Assembly: GCF_003668875.1 (NCBI RefSeq)
Contig: NZ_RAWM01000011.1
Span: 1-64,000 of the forward strand
Length of the DNA stretch: 64,000 nt
Direction: 5' to 3'
Origin: Corallococcus interemptor
GTDB taxonomy: Bacteria; Myxococcota; Myxococcia; Myxococcales; Myxococcaceae
Both the position numbers and the translations under genes were made by a program. The notes beneath the pieces were generated by a model. It did no database searches and was not told the origin of the DNA. It saw only the letters and a program-made list of their open reading frames with translations. Below are positions 58,873-64,000 of the stretch, piece by piece (position 1 is the stretch's first letter; every line of letters starts with the position of its first letter).

Positions 58873-60039
58873 ATGGCCCGTCGCATTGGTTCCTCCCTGT
58901 CGCGCTCCAATTCGCTCCCGACCTCCACGGTGTCCCAGCCCAAGCCGCCGGCGCGCGCGTCGACGCTCCCGGCCGCGAAGCCCACGGCGACGAGGGCGCC
59001 CGTGGCCACGAAGCCCACGACGCCGGCCGCCACGGCCACGAAGCCCACGGCGACGACGCCCGCCGCGACCACGGGCACGCCGCCGAAGCACGCGGGGGCT
59101 CCCGAGGGCCAGCCCTCCTACAGCCCCTGGGAGACGACCACGGGCCAGGGCTCGGACGTGTCGGTGAGCGGCGGTGACAACAAGCTCACGGCGCCCGCGA
59201 ACGCGAAGCAGACGATGTTCATCGACAAGCCGGCCACGCCCTACCAGAAGGACACCTTCGGCGGCGGCCGGCTGAGCGCGAACATGGGGTCGGCGCAGGC
59301 CTCCACCACCAGCCACAGCGGCGGTGGCGTGCACCACTACTCGGCCCAGGCCGGGGTGCAGGGCCCCAACGCCTCCTACGAGTGGCAGAAGTCGCACGCG
59401 GGCCGCTACGGCGTGTCCAGCGCGCAGGTCACCGGCGAGGCCAACAGCTTCAAGGCGCAGGCCCAGGCCGGTGTGTCCGCCGACACGAACTCGCACGCCT
59501 ACACGGCCGCGCTGACGGCCAAGGCGGAGACGGGCGTGGGCGTCACGGCGAGCGCGAACCACGACTTCAACCGGCACGTGGGCGGCTACGTGAAGGGTGA
59601 GGCGAAGGTCTCCGCCTCCGCCTTCGCGGAGGGCGTGGCCACGGTGGACCCGAGGACGGCCACGGCGATGGTCTCCGGTCAGGTGGGCGCGGGCGCCACG
59701 GCGGGCGTGTACGGCACGGCGGGCGGGCACGTGGGCCGGGTGCACGGCTCGGTCACCGCGGGCGCGGTGGCGGGCGCCTCGGCCCAGGCGGGCGGCAAGT
59801 TCGGCATCGAGAACGGCTTCCTCAAGCACTCCGCGGACGTGAACACGGCGATGGGCGTGGGCACCCACGTGAAGAGCGACGTGGCGGTGGACCTGCGTCA
59901 CCACATCAAGCCGGGCATCGCGTCGGGCCTGCGTCCCGCCCTCGCCGGCGCCATGGGCGTGCCCGCGCCCTCCATCGCCATCGAGCCGGAGAAGTCCGGC
60001 GTCGAGAAGCTCTTCGCCAAGGCCTTCGGCAAGGGGTAG
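58873..60039 (+). CDS. sigma-54-regulated Gly/Ala/His-rich protein, candidate exported effector
   Basis: 388 residues. Residues 1-95 are a low-complexity Thr/Pro/Ala/Lys linker with repeated ATKPT units and no signal peptide. Residues 100-340 are a long run of Ala/Gly/Ser/His-rich beta-type repeats (HHYSAQAGVQGPNASYEW, AQAQAGVSADTNSHAYTAAL, KGEAKVSASAFAEGVATV, GQVGAGATAGVYGTAGGHVG) like pre-toxin or structural segments of large secreted proteins; the C-terminal 45 residues are a helical tail (GVEKLFAKAFGKG). No catalytic motif. Start chosen where similarity of composition begins; an 11-bp terminator hairpin follows. Confidence 0.72.
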   Translation: MARRIGSSLSRSNSLPTSTVSQPKPPARASTLPAAKPTATRAPVATKPTTPAATATKPTATTPAATTGTPPKHAGAPEGQPSYSPWETTTGQGSDVSVSGGDNKLTAPANAKQTMFIDKPATPYQKDTFGGGRLSANMGSAQASTTSHSGGGVHHYSAQAGVQGPNASYEWQKSHAGRYGVSSAQVTGEANSFKAQAQAGVSADTNSHAYTAALTAKAETGVGVTASANHDFNRHVGGYVKGEAKVSASAFAEGVATVDPRTATAMVSGQVGAGATAGVYGTAGGHVGRVHGSVTAGAVAGASAQAGGKFGIENGFLKHSADVNTAMGVGTHVKSDVAVDLRHHIKPGIASGLRPALAGAMGVPAPSIAIEPEKSGVEKLFAKAFGKG

Positions 60040-60067
60040 CGCGCGGGGTTCCTGTCCCTGGCGAAAG

Positions 60068-60096
60068 GGCGCTGGACGGCTTGTGCGTCCAGCGCC
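60068..60096 (+). terminator. hairpin after the gene at 58873
   Basis: GGCGCTGGACG and CGTCCAGCGCC form a perfect 11-bp stem with a 7-base loop, 28 bp after the stop. The tail (TGCTTCCGCTTG) is only moderately U-rich. Confidence 0.65.
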
Positions 60097-60221
60097 TGCT
60101 TCCGCTTGTGGTGCAGAACGGGCCATCTCCCGTGCAGCAGCCCAGCAGCTGATACAGAAGCAAGCGGCCTGATTACGGCCAACCTGGTGTCTCAATAATC
60201 CGGTGCGGTACAGAACGCGCG

Positions 60222-61136
60222 TCACGGTCTCTCGCGAAGCTGACGCAGCCAGGCTTCGAAGCTCATGGGTGAGAGGCCGTAGGAGCGCGCGATTTCAGGC
60301 CGGGCCAGCAGCGGGGCGACGTTCATGTACGTCATGCCTTCCGCCACCTTCGGATGCAGGCCGGCCGCGATGGCCTCTTCAATCGTGGCGGACTGGAGGA
60401 CGTACTCCTTGCCGTGGACGCGCGAGAGGAGCTCGACGATCTGCGCAAGCGTGAGCACGTCCCCCGCGAGCTCCAGCGTCACGCCATGGAACTTCGCCGG
60501 GTCGTGGATGGCCGCCGCGGCCGCCTTGCCAATGTCCTCCGGAGCAATCACCCCGAGCGGCTTGTCGGCCTTGACCACCGTGAGCAGCCGGCGCCCGTCC
60601 ACGAAGCCGGCGGGGTCGAACATCGCGTGGTCCATGAAGGTGGAGGGCAGGATGACGGTCCAGTGCTTGAAGCCGGCGGTGCGGACGAGCTCGCACGTGG
60701 CCAGCTTGTTCTCCCAGTAGTCCTCGTGGGACTTCCAGCGCCCCTCCGCCCAGCCTTCGACCTGGCGGTGGGCGCCAACGCCAGACGTCGCGGTGTGCAC
60801 GAACGTCTCGACGCCCTCGGCGAGCGCGGCCTCGACGAGGTTCCTGCCCTGCTGACGCTCCTTGCTGAAGTCGACGCCGGTCGCGGAGACGATGGGTGAC
60901 TGCATGGAGAAGACCGCCCGCGTCCCGGCGCAGGCGGCGCGCAGCGACGCGGGGGCGTCCAGGTCTCCGACGGCCACCTCCGCGCCAGCCGCCTTCAGGG
61001 CCCGGGCGTTCGGCGCCTCCGGATCGCGCACCAGGACGCGCACCCGTGTACGGCCCTCGGCCAGCAAGGCGCGGGCGGTGGCGCCACCCTGGCGGCCCGT
61101 GGCGGCGGTGACCAGAACGACATCGTTGAGGCTCAT
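60222..61136 (-). CDS. NmrA-like NAD(P)-binding protein
   Basis: 304 residues. N-terminal TAATGRQGGATARALL is the atypical-SDR NAD(P) motif; VRVLVRDPEAPNARAL and AVFSMQSP follow the NmrA/HSCARG pattern, and the active-site tyrosine of classical SDRs is not evident, so it may be a redox sensor or quinone reductase. Divergent from a TetR regulator with palindromic sites between them; probably repressed by it. Confidence 0.88.
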   Translation of the reverse strand: MSLNDVVLVTAATGRQGGATARALLAEGRTRVRVLVRDPEAPNARALKAAGAEVAVGDLDAPASLRAACAGTRAVFSMQSPIVSATGVDFSKERQQGRNLVEAALAEGVETFVHTATSGVGAHRQVEGWAEGRWKSHEDYWENKLATCELVRTAGFKHWTVILPSTFMDHAMFDPAGFVDGRRLLTVVKADKPLGVIAPEDIGKAAAAAIHDPAKFHGVTLELAGDVLTLAQIVELLSRVHGKEYVLQSATIEEAIAAGLHPKVAEGMTYMNVAPLLARPEIARSYGLSPMSFEAWLRQLRERP

Positions 61137-61153
61137 CGGCGGCTCCTTCGTAA

Positions 61154-61202
61154 GTGGGGGACCCCACCGTTTATTTCCGTGTTAAATACGGAGGGGGCCC
61201 CC
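61154..61202. promoter_or_regulatory. cluster of palindromes between nmrA-like and tetR genes
   Basis: Three dyads: GTGGGG-GA-CCCCAC (61154-61167), the near-palindrome CCGTGTTAAATACGG (61177-61191) and GGGGGCCCCC (61193-61202). The middle one has the size and symmetry of a TetR operator and lies on the AT-rich core of the region, probably over both promoters. Confidence 0.6.
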
Positions 61203-61241
61203 GTTTGTCAAAAAGAAGAGGCCCGTGAGGAGGCGTGCGCC

Positions 61242-61793
61242 GTGGAGCAGGGGAAGCGGTTGCGCGCGGATGGGCAGCGCAACCGGGAGCGGATCGTCGA
61301 GGTGGCCTCGGAGCTGGTCGCCAGGGAGGGCGCGCAGGCGTCGCTCGAGGAGATTGCCCGGCGGGCGGGCGTGGGCTCGGCGACGCTGCACCGGCACTTC
61401 CCGTCACGGCAGGCGCTGCTGGAGGCGGTCTTCCGCGATGGCGTCGCGCAGCTCTGTGCGCGGGGCGCCGCGCGACCCGGAGCCAGGCCCGCCGACGAAC
61501 TGGAGGCCTGGCTGGAGGAGGTGACGGTCTACACCTCGACCCACCAGGGGCTCGCCGCCGCGCTGCTCGCCGGTCCGGAGGGCCTCCCCGCTGAAGACAT
61601 CTGCTGCACCGACATGGTGCTCGACGTGTTGAAGGTCCTGGTCTCGCGGGCGTCCTCCGCCGGGGCGCTTCAGGCTGGCGCCACGGCGGAGGACCTGTTG
61701 ATGCTGGCGAACGCCATCGCCATCGCGAACGAAAACGAGCCCGCCACCGCGCGCCGGGTGCTGCGCCTCGCGCTCACCGGCATCCGGCGCTGA
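61242..61793 (+). CDS. TetR/AcrR-family regulator
   Basis: 183 residues. N-terminal HTH: RIVEVASELVAREGAQASLEEI and ARRAGVGSATLHRHFPSRQALLEAVF; the rest is a helical ligand-binding domain. GTG at 61242 is chosen because GAGGAGG lies 8 bases upstream; a GTG at 61179 would run through the operator. Probably represses the divergent NmrA-like gene and itself. Confidence 0.9.
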   Translation: MEQGKRLRADGQRNRERIVEVASELVAREGAQASLEEIARRAGVGSATLHRHFPSRQALLEAVFRDGVAQLCARGAARPGARPADELEAWLEEVTVYTSTHQGLAAALLAGPEGLPAEDICCTDMVLDVLKVLVSRASSAGALQAGATAEDLLMLANAIAIANENEPATARRVLRLALTGIRR

Positions 61794-61805
61794 TGGCACG
61801 ACGAC

Positions 61806-64000
61806 TCAGGGGCAGGTCGTAGGCTCCAGGTAGAAGGCCTCCCACGAGGTGGCGTCGGCGGGATTGCAGATGCCCCCGTTGCCGCCATTGCCGCTCTGGA
61901 TGGGCGCGCCGGTGGTGGTCTCCTTCCAGTTGCGCGCGGTGCCGGCCGACGATTCAAAGCCATAACGGTTGCGGCCGCCGTGGACGCCGCAGTCATGGCG
62001 GGTGAACGCCTCCGCCGTGCTGGACGAGGCATTCACGGTGAGCTGATCCGCGACCACCGCCACGAACGCGCCGCCCGTCCCCTTGAGCTTGTACTTCGCG
62101 CCGCTGAGGACGAGCTCGAAGACGGCGCCCCCGGTCTGCGTCGTGCCCAGCGCGGCCACCTTGCCCGCGCCGTCCACGGTGAGCCACTTGTCGGAGCGCT
62201 CGCTCTGGATGCGGAAGCACCCCGCGCTGCCGCTGGCCTCGGTGTGGCAGGTCGCATCGCAGCCATCGCCCGGCTGCGTGTTGCCGTCGTCGCACTGCTC
62301 GCCGCTCTCGACCGTGCCGTTGCCGCACACGGGGCCGGTGCTTCCATCCGGACAGGCCACGGGCTCCAGGTAGAAGCCCTCCCAGGCACCGCCATCGCCC
62401 GGGTTGCAGGCGCCGCCATTGCCGCCGTCACCGCTCTGGATGGGCGCGCCCGGCGTGGTCTCCTTCCAGTGGGGCGCGCTCCCCGTGGCGGCCTGGAAAC
62501 CCACGCGCGTGCGCGTGCCGTAGCCGCAGGCCAGCCGGGTGAACGACTCCCCGCTGGTGAAGTCGGCGCTCATGGAGAGCTGGTTCGCGACCACCGTCAG
62601 GAACGCGTCGCCCGAGCCCTTGAGCTTGTAGCGGGTGCCCGCCGGAACGAGCTGGAACACCTGCCCGCCGGCCTGCGCCGTGCTGCCCGCGACCACCTTG
62701 CCCGCGCCGTCCACGGTGAGCCACTTGTCGGAGCGCTCGCTCTGGATCTGATAGCAGCTGCCGCCCGAGGTCTCGGTGAACGTCGCGGTGTACGTGGCCG
62801 CGCTGGCAGGCGTGACGAAGGTATGGGATTGCGCGCCGCCGTCCGACCACGACGAGAACGCCCAGAACTTCCCGTTCGCGTACTGCGGCGACTCGACGCC
62901 CACGGAGCGGACGACTCCGACCACGCCGGTCGTCGCATGCGGCGCCGCGACCGGACGCCCGTCCATCAGGACCTGCAGTCCGCCAGGCACGCTGGTCACC
63001 GTGAGCGGGACCGTGACGGGATGGACGTCGCGATACGTCGTGTGGGTGAGGCCAATGGAGTCACGCACCGTCAGCCGCACGCGATACCAGACGTTGGCGG
63101 AGCTCTCGCCGATGTTCGGGATGGGCCAGCTCCCGCTCGCGACGCCGGAGGTGTCGGCCATGGCCGGGTGCGTGTGCGTGTCGTGGTGGAAGGTGATGTT
63201 CCAGGTCATCGCGCTCGGCGGCAGCGCGCCATCCTCCAGGTCGCTGGCGGAGCCGGAGAACGTCAGGTTCGTGGCCGCGACGTAGGTCGCGCCCGAGGCC
63301 GGCGTCACGATGGTGGCCACCGGCGGCTTGTGGGTCGTCACCGTCAGCACGGCCTCGGCGCTGGTGGCCGAGCCCAGCCCGTTCGTCACGACCACGCGGA
63401 AGCGCGCGCCGCTGTCGGTGAGCTGCGCGGCGGTCAGCTCGTAGCCCGGCGAGGTCGCGCCGGGGATGTCCACGCCGTTGCGCTGCCACCGGTAGGTGAG
63501 GGGCGGCTCGCCACTGGCGGACACGGTGAAGGCCGCCGGATAGCCGGCGGAGACCAACGTGCTCGCCGGCTGCTGCGCGATGCTCGGCGGCAGCGAGGCC
63601 GTGTATGCGATGCGGCCCACCTGGCCCGCGCCGCGCGCCAGGTAATAGAGCGCGCCATCCGGCCCGACATCCAGGTCCACGGGCCCCGGGGTGGCCGTCG
63701 CGAACAGCGAACGCGCGCCGCTGTTCGGGTCGATGCGGGCAATCCAGTTGTTGGTGTAGTCCGCGAAGAAGTACTGGCCCACATACGCGCTGGGGAAGGC
63801 CGGGACGGGCGGGTTGTAGAAGGCCCCGCCCGCGATGCAGTTGCCAGCGGCCGTGCCGGAGCCATGCGGGTACGCGAAGAACGGCTGCGTGAGCTCCGGG
63901 CGGTTCGTGAAGTAGCCCTCCGTCATGGGCCAGCCGTAGTTGGCGCCGGCCTGGCCGCGGTTGATCTCCTCCCAGCCACCTTCGCCCACGTCGTTGATGA
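61806..64000 (-). CDS. secreted sugar-dehydrogenase-like multidomain protein, 5' end outside window
   Basis: At least 731 residues, open to the right edge. Order: the end of a glucose/sorbosone dehydrogenase-type propeller (GANYGWPMTEGYF, AGGAFYNPP, YFFADYTNNWI, VDLDVGPDGALYYL), an Ig-like domain (TYRWQRNGVDIPGATSPGYE), a PKD/CHB-type domain, then two near-identical 115-residue modules, each opening QSERSDKWLTVDGAGKV and closing GNGGNGGxCNP..FYLEP. The modules are separated by the myxobacterial cysteine motif CGNGTVESGEQCDDGN followed by GDGCDATC (DUF4215 type). Probably an extracellular or surface enzyme with carbohydrate-binding beta-trefoil/fascin-like modules. Confidence 0.82.
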   Translation of the reverse strand, partial: INDVGEGGWEEINRGQAGANYGWPMTEGYFTNRPELTQPFFAYPHGSGTAAGNCIAGGAFYNPPVPAFPSAYVGQYFFADYTNNWIARIDPNSGARSLFATATPGPVDLDVGPDGALYYLARGAGQVGRIAYTASLPPSIAQQPASTLVSAGYPAAFTVSASGEPPLTYRWQRNGVDIPGATSPGYELTAAQLTDSGARFRVVVTNGLGSATSAEAVLTVTTHKPPVATIVTPASGATYVAATNLTFSGSASDLEDGALPPSAMTWNITFHHDTHTHPAMADTSGVASGSWPIPNIGESSANVWYRVRLTVRDSIGLTHTTYRDVHPVTVPLTVTSVPGGLQVLMDGRPVAAPHATTGVVGVVRSVGVESPQYANGKFWAFSSWSDGGAQSHTFVTPASAATYTATFTETSGGSCYQIQSERSDKWLTVDGAGKVVAGSTAQAGGQVFQLVPAGTRYKLKGSGDAFLTVVANQLSMSADFTSGESFTRLACGYGTRTRVGFQAATGSAPHWKETTPGAPIQSGDGGNGGACNPGDGGAWEGFYLEPVACPDGSTGPVCGNGTVESGEQCDDGNTQPGDGCDATCHTEASGSAGCFRIQSERSDKWLTVDGAGKVAALGTTQTGGAVFELVLSGAKYKLKGTGGAFVAVVADQLTVNASSSTAEAFTRHDCGVHGGRNRYGFESSAGTARNWKETTTGAPIQSGNGGNGGICNPADATSWEAFYLEPTTCP

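Overview
The window is high-GC, densely coded, mostly single-copy chromosomal DNA that reads as a fruiting myxobacterium of the Myxococcaceae (Corallococcus/Myxococcus type). This is inference from content: a retron-type reverse transcriptase with a recognisable msr-msd locus, bEBP/sigma-54 control, stacked two-component proteins, an ECF41 sigma factor, cysteine-rich lipoproteins, a CGNG..CDDGN..GDGC surface-protein motif and an oxidosqualene cyclase. No rRNA, tRNA, CRISPR array, intact insertion sequence or prophage was seen.

Layout. 1-4415: 3' end of a P-type cation ATPase, D-lactate dehydrogenase, a multi-pass membrane protein and a DksA/TraR zinc-finger protein. 4451-8883: a signalling operon made of a sigma-54 response regulator, a protoglobin histidine kinase, a double-receiver protein and a receiver-kinase. 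8890-11609: lipoprotein, sigma-54-driven lytic transglycosylase, alpha/beta hydrolase. 11595-13351: an epimerase stub, then a retron (reverse transcriptase plus upstream ncRNA). 13420-16108: SDR and AraC regulator around a nested palindromic operator, a VOC protein, and a scar joining broken M3-peptidase and Lrp/AsnC genes. 16198-18813: FAD oxidoreductase, two copies of a palindromic repeat, ECF41 sigma factor. 18976-26888: MMPL exporter, ceramide-type glycosyltransferase, squalene epoxidase, squalene synthase and a cycloartenol-type oxidosqualene cyclase, i.e. a sterol locus. 26836-45390: housekeeping and envelope genes (RtcB, GH15, 5'-nucleotidase, aspA, DUF2254, pepA, AbgT, DUF481, an SGNH esterase/lipoprotein operon). 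45606-56000: beta-propeller, DLH, GlxA-like, LysR/GST, an ArsR-AHSA1-DoxX-DUF1801 operon, a possible secreted toxin with its partner, NlpC/P60 and M48 proteins. 57473-60096: two more sigma-54-driven genes for large proteins without signal peptides. 60222-64000: NmrA/TetR pair and the 3' part of a multidomain secreted sugar-dehydrogenase-like protein.

Three systems stand out. (1) A retron: upstream of the reverse transcriptase lies an 18-bp a1/a2 pairing (15 Watson-Crick, 3 G-U) enclosing an AGC branch-site candidate, two msr hairpins and one long msd hairpin. (2) A sigma-54 regulon: three unlinked promoters share a GG-N10-GC element preceded by two tandem GRTGACnnnnGTCAYC dyads exactly 21 bp apart, at 76, 65 and 76 bp from the -24 element; their products are two proteins of unknown function and a lytic transglycosylase, all with disordered Ser/Pro-rich N-termini. 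(3) A bacterial sterol pathway whose cyclase carries all three residues associated with cycloartenol rather than lanosterol formation.
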